NCBI GenBank assembly: GCA_002747395.1
Contig: PDPE01000033.1
Location: 1-64,000, forward strand
Direction of reading: 5' to 3'
DNA length: 64,000 nucleotides
Origin: Pseudomonadota bacterium
GTDB taxonomy: Bacteria > Pseudomonadota > Gammaproteobacteria > Pseudomonadales > Oleiphilaceae
Positions 8,736 through 17,139 of this stretch are shown here, piece by piece (within the stretch, counting starts at the first letter, position 1; each line of letters begins with the position of its first letter). The notes beneath the pieces were generated by a model. The model did no database searches. It was not told the DNA's origin and saw nothing but the letters and a program-made list of their open reading frames with translations. Made by a program: the position numbers and the translations under genes.

Positions 8736-9872
8736 CTATTGTTTCGCCAGGCTGCGGATATTCTGTACTGCCATTTTTATTTGTTCTTTTTTGCTGAATG
8801 AGCTGTTTTTGATTTCATTGATCAATTCTGCTTTTTGTTCTTCTGAAATGTCTGTTTGTTGTTCTATTTGCTGCCGCTCCTGATTGAACAAGGCGACCCG
8901 CTGTCGCCACTCGGGTGAACTGCTCTCTGCGTATCGCATGCGCTCGGCTGCTCCTTTTCCGTAGAAGTTTACCCGTAATCTGTAGATTTCTTCTTCGTTT
9001 CCGCCCGCCGACTTCAGATCCGCTATTTTTTTCTTCAGTTTGCGCTCTTCGCGTTTGTGGCTGACTTGTTGGCGTTTGGCTTCCGGCAAGGTATTTTCGC
9101 TTTGAATAATCAGCGCTTCTTTTTCCTCGTCAGTCAGGGTCGGGTCTGTCATAACTGATATTCTGGTCAAACTGTAATCGTCATAGAGTTCTTCATCCCC
9201 AAACAGGGCGTGTGCGACCTCGTCGCCCAGTTTTTCCCGTCGAAACTGTTTTCTCTGATCCAGCAGCTGACCATAATAGCTGATTGTCTCCTCCCGACCT
9301 TCCGGGGCGGGCGCGAGGGTACGATAGTCAGGCAATTCGTATTTGTATTCAAGATAGTTTTCCAGTATCGCCAGAGCCTGTGATGCAGCGGGTTCCGGGA
9401 GCGTCATGGTCATATATTCAGTAATTCGGGCAATGGCCGTATCTTTTCCTTCAACACGGGAACCGGTCAGCAGGCTTTCAATAAGGTCTTTTATTTTGGG
9501 TTCCACGATCAGGTTGCCCTTGTCGTCCCAGGAAAGCTTCCTCAGAGCGACCTGTTGCAAATGGCCGGGGAGAGGGCCATAGGCCGACACATTTTCGTAT
9601 TCCTCTGTGCTTGTAAAATAGTAGGCTCCCTTTGGTTTTATATTGTTGACCTGCGTTGATTCCCGGTTCAGGGCGGGTCGGGAAGCGGGCGTCTCCTGTT
9701 TTGCTGTCAGTTGGCCGGTGTGTGGCTGATTGAAAGGATGGGTGCCTGTGCCTGATTTCGAGACAGAACCAGGTGTTGATGGCGCACCTGTTTTGGAAGT
9801 GCCTGTGCCGGCAATATATATGCCCGACAAGCCGATACCGAGTATAGCCAGCCCAATAAGCAGTTTTTTCAT
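8736..9872 (-). CDS. Lipase-specific foldase (lipase chaperone, Lif)
   Basis: Steric chaperone anchored in the inner membrane that folds the partner lipase in the periplasm before type II secretion. The N-terminus (residues 4-22) is a hydrophobic membrane anchor followed by a Pro/Ser/Thr/Gly-rich linker to about residue 80. The remainder is the extended all-helical Lif domain, highly charged, with segments such as ALFGDEELYDDYSLTRI and DPTLTDEEKEALI near the middle and a helical EEQKAELINEI close to the end. The length of 378 residues fits the family. It lies 70 bases downstream of the lipase gene in the same direction, the usual lipase-foldase operon order. Confidence 0.87.
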   Translation of the reverse strand: MKKLLIGLAILGIGLSGIYIAGTGTSKTGAPSTPGSVSKSGTGTHPFNQPHTGQLTAKQETPASRPALNRESTQVNNIKPKGAYYFTSTEEYENVSAYGPLPGHLQQVALRKLSWDDKGNLIVEPKIKDLIESLLTGSRVEGKDTAIARITEYMTMTLPEPAASQALAILENYLEYKYELPDYRTLAPAPEGREETISYYGQLLDQRKQFRREKLGDEVAHALFGDEELYDDYSLTRISVMTDPTLTDEEKEALIIQSENTLPEAKRQQVSHKREERKLKKKIADLKSAGGNEEEIYRLRVNFYGKGAAERMRYAESSSPEWRQRVALFNQERQQIEQQTDISEEQKAELINEIKNSSFSKKEQIKMAVQNIRSLAKQ

Positions 9873-9942
9873 TCGAGTTTACCTTTGATTGGGCAAGAGC
9901 CGGGAACCGACTCTTGCCAGGAGGTGATGATGTTCCGAGCCG

Positions 9943-11712
9943 TTACAGGCCGCCTTGTTGCAGTCTGTTTACATGATCTTCGTAAACAGTCAGGGGCTGA
10001 TCCGCATTTGCCGGAATGCTACCGAGGAAGGCGTTCATTTCATCCAGGTGGTTCCAGGGGCCGAAACTGCCGATAAACTCGCCAAATCTGGTGCTGTCTA
10101 CCGGAATAAAGGCATCCGATTCTCCGGTGTACCCCCTGTTCCGCAATGTAGGATCGGAACCCGTTGTGAAGTCCTCAACCAGTTCGGCCAGCCACTGGCC
10201 AAAAAAGCTTTCGTCTGTCCGTTCCCCGACAATAGTGAACATGGACTGGATAACCAGTAGCGCGGGATCGGTATAATCCTGCTCATTCGCCGCCAGGCCT
10301 TCCTTGTTAAACATGGTGTTCCATTCACCGATACCGGTAAACGAAAAATAGCGAACGGCATTGGGGTCTGTCGGAACCGTTTCGTCACCCAGGCCATTGC
10401 CGTATACCGGCCCGATCAGCGTCTCTGTACCTGCGCCATAGGCATCATTTGGTGTTTCTGCCAGTGTAATCGGAGCTTGTGCGGAGAAATGGGTGCCCGG
10501 GACGAAAAAGGGAGGTAGTATGTTATCGTCATTGTTATTGTTATTGTTATTGTTATTGTTGGCGTTGGCATTCAGGTAGCCTTGACAATCGGTAACAGTG
10601 ACCTGACCATCAACTATGGGCAGGGAAATGGATTCTTCTACACCATCCAGTGGTGGCTCGATAAAGTATTTTCCACCCTGTGGCAAACCGGCACTGGGGT
10701 AACAGGTGTTGAATCGGGCCATACCTTTCTGGGTGAAATCCCGAAGGACATGCTTGATATCCTGTTCCGGGTACTCATTGGCATGTCCGCTCAATATGGC
10801 AACAGCGGCACCGCCAATGTTGCCAATAAGCGACTCAATGAGAAAGTCACCCAGCAATTTTCCCGTGAACCCCCAGTTTTCCATCGCCCAGTGAGTGCCA
10901 TCGGCAGTGGGAGTACCATAGTGTGGACCGGATACTGTGGTTAATGACGCGACCTTGCCGGGCTTGTTCTCATTTTGATTTTGAAAGTGCCGCGCAAGTA
11001 TGTTGATAGCCATACGGGACGTGGTAGAGCCGTGGCTGTGAGCGATCAGGTTGACCTTCATGGTCGGATTTAAATAAAAATCAGGGTCTGTTTCCAACAG
11101 GACATCAATAATTTTGTTTGCAAGATCAGCCCCTCTGTCTTCCGTATTCTGCCAGGCTGCCAGAGATACATCGACAACTGTTTGATCGGAAGATTCCCTG
11201 ATTTTATCCGCAACGCGGAAAAAGTATTCCATTCCCAGTATGTTATCGAAAGCCATGACTCCCGGAACCAGCATAATGGGGTATTTGGTCTGTGCGAATC
11301 CGGATGTGGCGATATTAATATTGACCGTTCTTTCATCGTACTGGCCTGTATGGTCACAACCGAACAAACCGAAAAACCACTTTCCGTTAAACCCGGTAGC
11401 CGTCATTTTCAGTTCGTGTGTGCCGGCACGCCAAAGTTTTTCCAGGGTGGCAGTCTGAACATGAGCGAAGTTCTCCCAGTCTGGCTGTCCTTCCTTGCGA
11501 AAGAACCATTCGACATCGGTGCAGGTGTTGCTGCCACCAGTGTATTTCAGTGCCGTTGGGACACCTGTTTCAAGGTCGACACTCGATGTGGTAACCGGTG
11601 TGCCGTTCATAGTGAAATCGGCAGACCCGTTAGCCGCCCAGACGGGGAGGCTTAGAGCGAACGCCAGATTTCCTGCGATCAGTGCTTTTGCAGATTGCTT
11701 GAGTAAGCGCAT
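9943..11712 (-). CDS. Secreted triacylglycerol lipase (family I) with extra N-terminal domain
   Basis: Extracellular lipase of the Pseudomonas/Burkholderia family I type that needs the adjacent foldase. Start at 11712 follows a GGAG site; MRLLKQ begins a signal peptide ending near VWA (residue 26). A domain of about 110 residues with a possible disulphide, absent from classical lipases, comes first. The alpha/beta hydrolase follows: oxyanion motif MLVPGVMAFDN, nucleophile elbow AHSHG, catalytic Asp probably in SDAFIPVDSTRFG and catalytic His in WNHLDE. The C-terminus HVNRLQQGGL is typical. A run of ten asparagines in an insertion is encoded by a hexanucleotide repeat. At 589 residues it is far longer than the usual ~310. 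The family call is firm; substrate preference is not known. Confidence 0.9.
   Translation of the reverse strand: MRLLKQSAKALIAGNLAFALSLPVWAANGSADFTMNGTPVTTSSVDLETGVPTALKYTGGSNTCTDVEWFFRKEGQPDWENFAHVQTATLEKLWRAGTHELKMTATGFNGKWFFGLFGCDHTGQYDERTVNINIATSGFAQTKYPIMLVPGVMAFDNILGMEYFFRVADKIRESSDQTVVDVSLAAWQNTEDRGADLANKIIDVLLETDPDFYLNPTMKVNLIAHSHGSTTSRMAINILARHFQNQNENKPGKVASLTTVSGPHYGTPTADGTHWAMENWGFTGKLLGDFLIESLIGNIGGAAVAILSGHANEYPEQDIKHVLRDFTQKGMARFNTCYPSAGLPQGGKYFIEPPLDGVEESISLPIVDGQVTVTDCQGYLNANANNNNNNNNNNDDNILPPFFVPGTHFSAQAPITLAETPNDAYGAGTETLIGPVYGNGLGDETVPTDPNAVRYFSFTGIGEWNTMFNKEGLAANEQDYTDPALLVIQSMFTIVGERTDESFFGQWLAELVEDFTTGSDPTLRNRGYTGESDAFIPVDSTRFGEFIGSFGPWNHLDEMNAFLGSIPANADQPLTVYEDHVNRLQQGGL
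10531..10560. repeat. Hexanucleotide repeat (ATTGTT)x5 encoding poly-asparagine
   Basis: Five perfect copies of ATTGTT on the plus strand read AACAAT on the lipase strand, giving ten consecutive Asn codons. Because the unit is two codons, copy-number change would alter linker length without shifting the frame. Confidence 0.9.
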
Positions 11713-12152
11713 TGTATTCTCCATGACTATGTCAGGTTCGCCGGATCTGGCCTGGTTCAAACAGATCGACTTGCCCGTTTTTTTGTTGTAATGAGGAGGC
11801 CTCATTGATCAAAGCAAGGTTGATAGTGAAGTTTCCCGAGCAGATTGTATGCGTAAAAAGGGAGTGGTCGCGCCCGACAAATGGGGTATAGGGTGAAAGT
11901 TTTGGGATGCAGTTCGCTTTTTCATTGCTTGTATGACCTTTGGCCTGACCGATCATGCCGTTGATACAGCATTGCGGTTAACCCGCTGTTTCGGCGGAAG
12001 CGTGCAAGGAGGTGTGCAACGTCGGCCTGACCTGCAACCTGTTGATGATTTGAAAAATGGTGGAAAACACGGCAAGGGGCCCCTGGTAAAAACAGGGCAA
12101 AAAGAAAGGCAGCCCGCTATTAACGTAACTGCCCGAATGACTTAATAAGGAG
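11713..12152. other. Intergenic region upstream of lipase, downstream of tRNA-Met
   Basis: About 440 bases without a credible gene; short frames here lack start-site context and recognisable sequence. The lipase promoter should lie in the part nearest 11712, but no confident -35/-10 pair was identified. The tRNA-Met end of the region has a terminator-like hairpin at 12099-12133. Confidence 0.45.
12099..12133 (-). terminator. Candidate terminator after tRNA-Met
   Basis: On the minus strand, GGCAG and CTGCC (5 bp, long loop) are followed by TTTCTTTTT. It sits 20 bases past the tRNA 3' end. The stem is short, so this is tentative. Confidence 0.4.
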
Positions 12153-12229
12153 TGGTGGCTACACCGGGATTTGAACCTGGGACCCCATCATTATGAGTGA
12201 TGTGCTCTAACCAACTGAGCTATGTAGCC
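12153..12229 (-). tRNA. tRNA-Met (anticodon CAT), elongator type
   Basis: The minus strand reads GGCTACATAGCTCAGTTGG at the 5' end, an anticodon loop CTCATAA and a T-arm GGTTCAAATCC, closing with the acceptor GTAGCC and an encoded ACCA. The 77-nt gene is almost identical in layout to the elongator tRNA-Met of Escherichia coli (paired first base, unlike initiator tRNA). It is downstream of ychF on the same strand with its own promoter. Confidence 0.96.
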
Positions 12230-12246
12230 TTAACCAGAAGGCGCGT

Positions 12247-12275
12247 ATTCTGTTGTTTTTAGAGAATTATGTCAA
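12247..12275 (-). promoter_or_regulatory. Promoter of tRNA-Met
   Basis: On the minus strand TTGACA (12270-12275), a 17-bp spacer and CAGAAT (12247-12252) are followed by the discriminator ACGCGCC. A perfect -35 with a GC-rich discriminator is the pattern of stable-RNA promoters under stringent control. Confidence 0.75.
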
Positions 12276-12311
12276 CCCCTTTTTTGATGGTTTGGTGAAA
12301 TAAAACCGCAA

Positions 12312-13403
12312 TCAGACATTAAACCGGAAATGCACTACATCGCCATCCTGTATGATGTAGTCTTTGCCTTCGAGACGCCATTTTCCTGCTTCCTTTGCAC
12401 CTTGTTCTCCATTGTATTGAATGAAGTCATTATAGGAGGTGACTTCGGCGCGAATGAAGCCTTTTTCGAAATCGGTGTGAATGACTCCTGCGGCTTGCGG
12501 GGCGCTTGCACCGATTTTAACCGTCCATGCCCTGACTTCTTTTTCGCCTGCGGTAAAATAGGTTTGAAGGCCGAGCAGGGCGTATCCGGCTCGTATGACG
12601 CGATCCAGACCGGCCTCTTCCATTCCCAGGTCAGCCAGGAATTCGGTTTTTTCTTCGTCTTCCAGTTCGGCAATTTCAGCTTCGAGTTTATTACAGATGG
12701 GAACGACAACGGCGTTTTCTGCTTCGGCTATTTCGCGCACCGTATCCAGGTGAGGGTTGTTGTCGAAACCATCTTCGTCCACGTTGGCGATGTACATGGT
12801 GGGTTTGATGGTGAGCAGGTGAATTTCGCGCAACAATAGCAGTTCATCCTCGGTCAGCCCCGCCGAGCGAACCGGTTTGGCTTCGTTGAGGTGGGGGAGT
12901 AGCCGCTCCATCACTTCTATTTGTGCCCTGGCGGTTTTATCTCCGCCCTTGGCGACGCGAGTCAGCCTTTTTATTGCTTTTTCGACACTGTCAAGGTCGG
13001 CCAGAGCCAGTTCGGTGTTGATTACGTCGATATCTGCTGCCGGGTTGATCCTTGCAGCGACGTGGACGACGTTTTCATCCTCGAAGCATCTGACAACGTG
13101 GGCGATGGCATCGGTTTCCCGGATATTGGCCAGAAACTGGTTGCCAAGTCCTTCACCTTTGGAGGCACCGGCTACCAGGCCGGCGATATCGACAAATTCC
13201 ATGGTGGTGGGAACAACTCTTTGTGGTTTGACAATTTTGGCGAGTTTGTCCAGCCGCGGGTCTGGCATGGGCACGATGCCTGCGTTGGGTTCAATGGTGC
13301 AGAATGGAAAGTTTTCAGCACCTATGCCTGCTTTGGTCAGTGCATTAAACAGAGTGGATTTACCCACATTGGGTAGGCCGACAATGCCGCAATTAAAGCC
13401 CAT
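12312..13403 (-). CDS. ychF: Ribosome-associated ATPase YchF (Obg/OLA1 family)
   Basis: Translation-linked P-loop NTPase that prefers ATP and is implicated in stress adaptation. The start [17 protein letters not shown] carries the G1 loop. G3 is DIAGLV, and the G4 position reads NVDE instead of NKxD, the hallmark of YchF that relaxes guanine specificity. The coiled-coil insertion lies near residues 130-200 and the C-terminal TGS domain ends in [17 protein letters not shown]. The length of 363 aa is exact for the family. An AGGAAA site precedes the ATG. It is the last gene of the rplY-pth-ychF group, 60 bases after pth. Confidence 0.97.
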   Translation of the reverse strand: MGFNCGIVGLPNVGKSTLFNALTKAGIGAENFPFCTIEPNAGIVPMPDPRLDKLAKIVKPQRVVPTTMEFVDIAGLVAGASKGEGLGNQFLANIRETDAIAHVVRCFEDENVVHVAARINPAADIDVINTELALADLDSVEKAIKRLTRVAKGGDKTARAQIEVMERLLPHLNEAKPVRSAGLTEDELLLLREIHLLTIKPTMYIANVDEDGFDNNPHLDTVREIAEAENAVVVPICNKLEAEIAELEDEEKTEFLADLGMEEAGLDRVIRAGYALLGLQTYFTAGEKEVRAWTVKIGASAPQAAGVIHTDFEKGFIRAEVTSYNDFIQYNGEQGAKEAGKWRLEGKDYIIQDGDVVHFRFNV

Positions 13404-13463
13404 GTTGATTTCCTGATAGTGAATTCTGAATTAGGGTGATTTCCGAGTAAGTGTGTTGGTGGT

Positions 13464-14054
13464 TTATGCTGGTGAAGGGCGGTGTGAATTGATTTTGTTC
13501 ATCGCGATTTGAAATTCACCTGCTGCCAGTTGCGGTAGCGCTCTCTCGGCCTCGTTAAAGGCATCACCAAGCAATGCGGATTCGCCTTGCCCGATCCTTC
13601 CCAATACATACCCCATAACCCTTTCCTTGCTTCCAGGGTGATCAATGCCGATCCTCAGGCGGTAGAACTCCCTTTTCCCTTCCATTGCCTTGATAATGTC
13701 TCGCAGCCCGTTGTGCCCGCCGTGGCCGCCACCTGACTTGAGCCTGATAGCTCCACAGGGAATATCGAGTTCGTCATGTGCGACAAGAATTTCAGTCACG
13801 TCGATATTGAAATAGTTGGCGAGTGCCTGTACGGATAAACCGCTTCGATTCATAAAGGTGGTCGGGACGAGCAAATGGATATCCTGGCTATTGACGATAA
13901 TTTTGCCATACAGGCCGTGGAATTTTTTTTCGGGTCTCAAGGTGCTCTGGCACTCCGAGCAGAGGTGGGATACGAAAAGAGCTCCGGCATTGTGTCTTGT
14001 GTTTTCGTAGTCCTTGCCCGGGTTACCCAGGCCAACGATTAACTTTATTGACAA
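13464..14054 (-). CDS. pth: Peptidyl-tRNA hydrolase
   Basis: Recycles peptidyl-tRNA that drops off ribosomes by cleaving the ester bond. Catalytic and binding residues are in place: LGNPGKDYENTRHNAG (active-site His in TRHNAG), TTFMNRSG and AHDELDIPCG, followed by GGHGGHNGLRDI. The start codon is TTG at 14054 with AAGGAG seven bases upstream; no ATG lies nearby. The length of 196 residues is typical. It lies between rplY and ychF, the standard gammaproteobacterial order. Confidence 0.97.
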   Translation of the reverse strand: MSIKLIVGLGNPGKDYENTRHNAGALFVSHLCSECQSTLRPEKKFHGLYGKIIVNSQDIHLLVPTTFMNRSGLSVQALANYFNIDVTEILVAHDELDIPCGAIRLKSGGGHGGHNGLRDIIKAMEGKREFYRLRIGIDHPGSKERVMGYVLGRIGQGESALLGDAFNEAERALPQLAAGEFQIAMNKINSHRPSPA

Positions 14055-14119
14055 TGTGGAACTCCTTCGCAGTATCAGGCTGCCTGTGGTAGCAGGCAGC
14101 TTACAATAGAAAGGCGGTT

Positions 14120-14746
14120 TCAGGCTTCGTCTTCACCTTCGCCTTCTTCTTCGTCTACTACCTCGCCCTTCGCCTTGTTGACAGAAGCGACTGGCAGGTC
14201 GTGGTCAGAGCCGTGCCCCAGTGAGGTAATGCTTACACCCTCTGGCAGCTTGAGGTCTGACAGGTGAACGATAGTTCCATTTTTCACTTCGAGCATGTCA
14301 ACATCAATATACTCGGGCAGGTTACCGGGTAAACAGGTGATTTCTATATCGGTCATCAGGTGAGAAATGACACCACCTTCCATCTTGACACCTACACAAG
14401 CCTGTTCGTTAATGAAGTGAAGAGGTACGTTAACGTTGATTGTGCGGTCTTTGGATACTCGTTGAAAATCCGCATGCATGACAAACCCTTTGGCGGGATG
14501 ACGCTGCAGATCCTTCATAATTGCGGCTTGTTCCTTACCATCGTACTTGATGGTAAGAATGTGTGAATAGAAAGCTTCGTTTTCCAGCAATTTTGCCAGG
14601 TCCTTTCTTATCAGTGACAGGTTTGTCGGTGCGTCGTTATCACCGTATAAAATGGCCGGAATCTTACCTTCGTGACGCAGGCGGCGGCTCGCACCTTTCC
14701 CCTGCAGATTACGAAGTTCTGCTTCTACTACGAATTCGTTACTCAT
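14120..14746 (-). CDS. rplY: 50S ribosomal protein L25 (CTC/TL5 form)
   Basis: Binds 5S rRNA in the large subunit. I start at the ATG at 14746 (MSNEFVVEAELRN), with an AGGA site upstream; the open frame continues 32 codons further without L25 similarity. Residues 1-95 are the L25 5S-binding domain (GKGASRRLRHEGKIPAILYG), and 96-190 the extra beta-rich C-terminal domain of the long CTC/TL5 form. The tail is acidic and glycine-rich (VDEEEGEGEDEA), as in other marine gammaproteobacteria. It is first of rplY-pth-ychF, separated from prs by a terminator. Confidence 0.96.
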   Translation of the reverse strand: MSNEFVVEAELRNLQGKGASRRLRHEGKIPAILYGDNDAPTNLSLIRKDLAKLLENEAFYSHILTIKYDGKEQAAIMKDLQRHPAKGFVMHADFQRVSKDRTINVNVPLHFINEQACVGVKMEGGVISHLMTDIEITCLPGNLPEYIDVDMLEVKNGTIVHLSDLKLPEGVSITSLGHGSDHDLPVASVNKAKGEVVDEEEGEGEDEA

Positions 14747-14892
14747 GTTGTTTTCCTGTTGTTTAATAGACAAGGCGATTCCAGAGTTTCGTGGTTGATC
14801 GCCTGTCGGGTCAAATAGGGTCGCCCGCGACCAGGCAACCAACTTGTTGTTTTATCTGTGCGCCTGTTTCACAATGCGTCCAGATAAAACAA

Positions 14893-14916
14893 CCAGAGCC
14901 TCGTTAGAGGCTCTGG
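14893..14916 (-). terminator. Rho-independent terminator of prs
   Basis: A perfect 10-bp stem (CCAGAGCCTC/GAGGCTCTGG) with a 4-base loop is followed on the minus strand by TTGTTTT. It separates prs from rplY, so rplY needs its own promoter. Confidence 0.85.
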
Positions 14917-15027
14917 TAAATTCGGGCAATGAAATATCAGCCTGGTGACGCGCTGTCTCTTTCTGTCTGTACCCGGCTGCTTTCCTGATCGAATCTGATC
15001 GGGGGAAAGCCTTGTTCAAAGAACCCT

Positions 15028-15972
15028 TTAATCAAACAGGGCGCTGATAGATTCTTCATTGGAAATACGTCGAATGGACTCCGCCAGAAGGGAGGCCATC
15101 GAAATGACGCGGATTTTATCACATTTTTTTACTTTGTCACCCACAGGTATGGTATCTGTGGTAACGAGTTCATCCAGAGTGGAGTTTCGGATATTGTCCA
15201 GTGCCGCCCCGGATAAAACGGGGTGAGTAATATAGGCAACGACTTTTTCCGCGCCGTGCTCTTTCAACGCATCTGCGGCCTTGCAGAGTGTTCCGGCTGT
15301 ATCGACGATATCATCGACCAGAATGCAGGTTTTTCCCGCGACGTCACCAATAATATGCATAACCTGTGATTCATTGGCGTTGGGGCGGCGCTTGTCGATG
15401 ATGGCCAGGTCAGCGTCTTTCAGTCTTTTGGCAGTTGCCCTGGCCCTTACTACTCCACCGACATCGGGGGATACAACAACGAAGTTCTGGTAGTTGCGTC
15501 GTTCGATGTCATCAATCATTGAAGGTGTTGCGTAGATGTTGTCAACGGGGATGTCAAAAAATCCCTGAATCTGGTCTGCATGAAGATCCACGGTAAGAAG
15601 GCGGTCGATACCTACGCTGGTCATCATGTCAGCCACGACCTTTGCACTGATTGGAACCCGATTCGAGCGTACCCGGCGATCTTGACGTGCGTAGCCAAAA
15701 TAGGGGACAACCGCGGTGATTCTGGCTGCTGATGCCCTTCTGAGGGCATCAGCCATAACAGTCAGTTCCATGATATTGTCGTTGGTTGGCGCACAGGTCG
15801 GTTGAATGATGAAAACGTCCCTGCCGCGCACGTTTTCATTGATTTCAACCGAAATTTCCCCATCACTGAATTTTCCGACGGTTGCATCGCCAAGCGGGAC
15901 GTGGAGCTTCCTGGTAACAAGATCGGCTAACTCGGGATTGGCATTTCCCGCAAAAACCATCAACTGGGACAC
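15028..15972 (-). CDS. prs: Ribose-phosphate pyrophosphokinase (PRPP synthetase)
   Basis: Makes PRPP from ribose 5-phosphate and ATP for purine, pyrimidine, histidine, tryptophan and NAD synthesis. Signature segments include [20 protein letters not shown], the ATP-site motif [18 protein letters not shown], the metal-binding [12 protein letters not shown] and the PRPP loop [12 protein letters not shown]. The C-terminus [14 protein letters not shown] is nearly invariant. The frame is open further upstream into tRNA-Gln. The real start is most likely the GTG at 15972, seven bases after AAGGA, giving 314 residues like the E. coli enzyme. It sits 83 bases downstream of tRNA-Gln and may share its transcript. 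Confidence 0.96.
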   Translation of the reverse strand: MSQLMVFAGNANPELADLVTRKLHVPLGDATVGKFSDGEISVEINENVRGRDVFIIQPTCAPTNDNIMELTVMADALRRASAARITAVVPYFGYARQDRRVRSNRVPISAKVVADMMTSVGIDRLLTVDLHADQIQGFFDIPVDNIYATPSMIDDIERRNYQNFVVVSPDVGGVVRARATAKRLKDADLAIIDKRRPNANESQVMHIIGDVAGKTCILVDDIVDTAGTLCKAADALKEHGAEKVVAYITHPVLSGAALDNIRNSTLDELVTTDTIPVGDKVKKCDKIRVISMASLLAESIRRISNEESISALFD

Positions 15973-16055
15973 GGTATCATCCTTTGAAAGAAGAGTGTTT
16001 GAAGTAATGTTTGAAAGAGTGCTGGTAACAATAGTCAAGAGGATTGTGAGAAAGT

Positions 16056-16130
16056 TGGCTGGGGTGGCTGGATTTGAACCAACGCATGGCAGGATCAAAA
16101 CCTGCTGCCTTACCGCTTGGCGACACCCCA
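16056..16130 (-). tRNA. tRNA-Gln (anticodon TTG)
   Basis: The minus strand reads TGGGGTGTCGCCAAGCGG, an anticodon loop with TTG inside GGTTTTGATCC, a T-arm GGTTCAAATCC and acceptor CACCCCA followed by encoded GCCA. The 75-nt gene closely follows the E. coli glutamine tRNA. A tRNA-Gln immediately upstream of prs is a known gammaproteobacterial arrangement. Confidence 0.96.
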
Positions 16131-16324
16131 GTAGAATTTTCCATATCAAGGCGAATCATTCAAATTAATTCTTTATGCAAAGAAGATCTGTCGATGCCTT
16201 TTACAACAATTCCCGAATCACTTCGGATCTGTTGTCTTGCTTCTGAAAGCTGGCGAATTTGCATGCGCCCGTCCCAGAATCATTTGCTCTTTTCGTTTTG
16301 CAGTTTCCCTTGAGAGCGGGCGCT

Positions 16325-16353
16325 ATTTTCCGCTCTGGTACGTATCTTGTCAA
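16325..16353 (-). promoter_or_regulatory. Promoter upstream of tRNA-Gln and prs
   Basis: On the minus strand TTGACA (16348-16353), a 17-bp spacer and GAAAAT (16325-16330) are followed by AGCGCCC. The perfect -35 and GC-rich discriminator resemble the tRNA-Met promoter in this window. It lies about 195 bases before the tRNA, implying a long 5' leader. Confidence 0.65.
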
Positions 16354-16362
16354 CCTTTTTTT

Positions 16363-16383
16363 AAAAAAACATTTTTTTAATGT
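16363..16383 (-). terminator. Weak candidate terminator after lolB
   Basis: A 5-bp hairpin (ACATT/AATGT) followed on the minus strand by seven Ts lies 45 bases past the lolB stop and just before the tRNA-Gln promoter. The stem is short and AT-rich, so confidence is low. Confidence 0.4.
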
Positions 16384-16427
16384 GATGCCGGGAGATGTCG
16401 ATAAGTGCCGACAAGTGTTGATCGAGT

Positions 16428-17135
16428 TCAAGGGGGTGTCAGAGTCCACCTGGCGATAATGAGTGTGATTTTGTTTGTTGTATTGGAGATGACGATCTTT
16501 CCGGGCAAGTACATCTCGTCGGTCTTTTTGTATCGGCCGGGTGTAATGCGCCAGCCTGACTGGATGATAGTGTGGGGGTTGCCCTGATTATCGAACGTAA
16601 TGGAATACTCTTCTTGCGGAGAGGGTATGCCTTTTATCCAGCAGGGAATGCTGGTCAGGGGGACTTGCCAACCGGTTTGCGTGCGTAAAAGCTGCTCCGG
16701 GTCGCGTGAATGGATGATTTCTCCATCGGAGCGGGTGATAAACAATTCTTCATCCGAGCCCTCCAATATGGTTGCTCCAATGCCAAACAGAGCGGAGGAC
16801 AGTTTGATTCTGAACAGGTCGCCGGCTTGTTTCCACTCATTTATTACTGCCGAGTCTGACTGGTCTGGTGAGCGAACGCCGATTTTTCCATACACTGACC
16901 AGTTTTCCAGTTGGTGTAACCGGTTCATTCTGTCGTTCCAGTCTTCCGGTTGGACAAGTGTGGACGGGGTGGTGATTTCCGGATTGGTCGAGCATGCACT
17001 GAGGAGAGTGGTCAGCACGGCGGCCAGAAACAGGAAAGTTGAACAAGAAGCTGAACAAGAATTTGAACAACAGGGGAAGGCGATGGCCGGCCTGTTTCTT
17101 CCTGGTGGTTGTGTTATTGGTGGTTGTGTCAGCAT
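16428..17135 (-). CDS. lolB: Outer membrane lipoprotein LolB
   Basis: Outer-membrane receptor that takes lipoproteins from LolA and inserts them. The lipobox LLSAC lies after a hydrophobic stretch; the mature part has ENWSVYGKIGVRSPDQSDSAVINEW, the IPCWIKGIP loop that replaces the usual W-(L/M)-x-G region, and the C-terminal ITLIIARWTL. The ATG at 17135 is four bases past the preceding stop. An in-frame TTG at 17168 is an alternative. From 17135, about 48 residues precede the lipobox cysteine, unusually long, and this extension is encoded by short tandem repeats (17041-17076 and 17104-17133). It follows the TPR lipoprotein gene, as in Pseudomonas, but ispE, which normally comes next, is absent. 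Confidence 0.88.
   Translation of the reverse strand: MLTQPPITQPPGRNRPAIAFPCCSNSCSASCSTFLFLAAVLTTLLSACSTNPEITTPSTLVQPEDWNDRMNRLHQLENWSVYGKIGVRSPDQSDSAVINEWKQAGDLFRIKLSSALFGIGATILEGSDEELFITRSDGEIIHSRDPEQLLRTQTGWQVPLTSIPCWIKGIPSPQEEYSITFDNQGNPHTIIQSGWRITPGRYKKTDEMYLPGKIVISNTTNKITLIIARWTLTPP
17041..17076. repeat. 12-bp tandem repeat x3 inside the lolB signal region
   Basis: Three imperfect 12-bp units, each beginning GAACAA, at 17041-17052, 17053-17064 and 17065-17076. Twelve bases are four codons, so the LolB frame is kept. A separate 15-bp duplication, 17104-17118 and 17119-17133, encodes the repeated TQPP near the N-terminus. Confidence 0.7.
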
Positions 17136-17139
17136 AACT

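Noticed and set aside
10582..10944. Plus-strand ORF of 120 residues inside the lipase gene
   Set aside because: It is antisense to clear lipase sequence and has no ribosome site or recognisable domain.
11933..12145. Plus-strand ORF of 70 residues between lipase and tRNA-Met
   Set aside because: No ribosome site, composition or family match; it lies in a presumed promoter/terminator region.
16201..16449. Remnant of ispE on the minus strand
   Set aside because: The 82-residue frame has no GHMP-kinase motif and is crossed by a promoter and a terminator; it looks non-coding.
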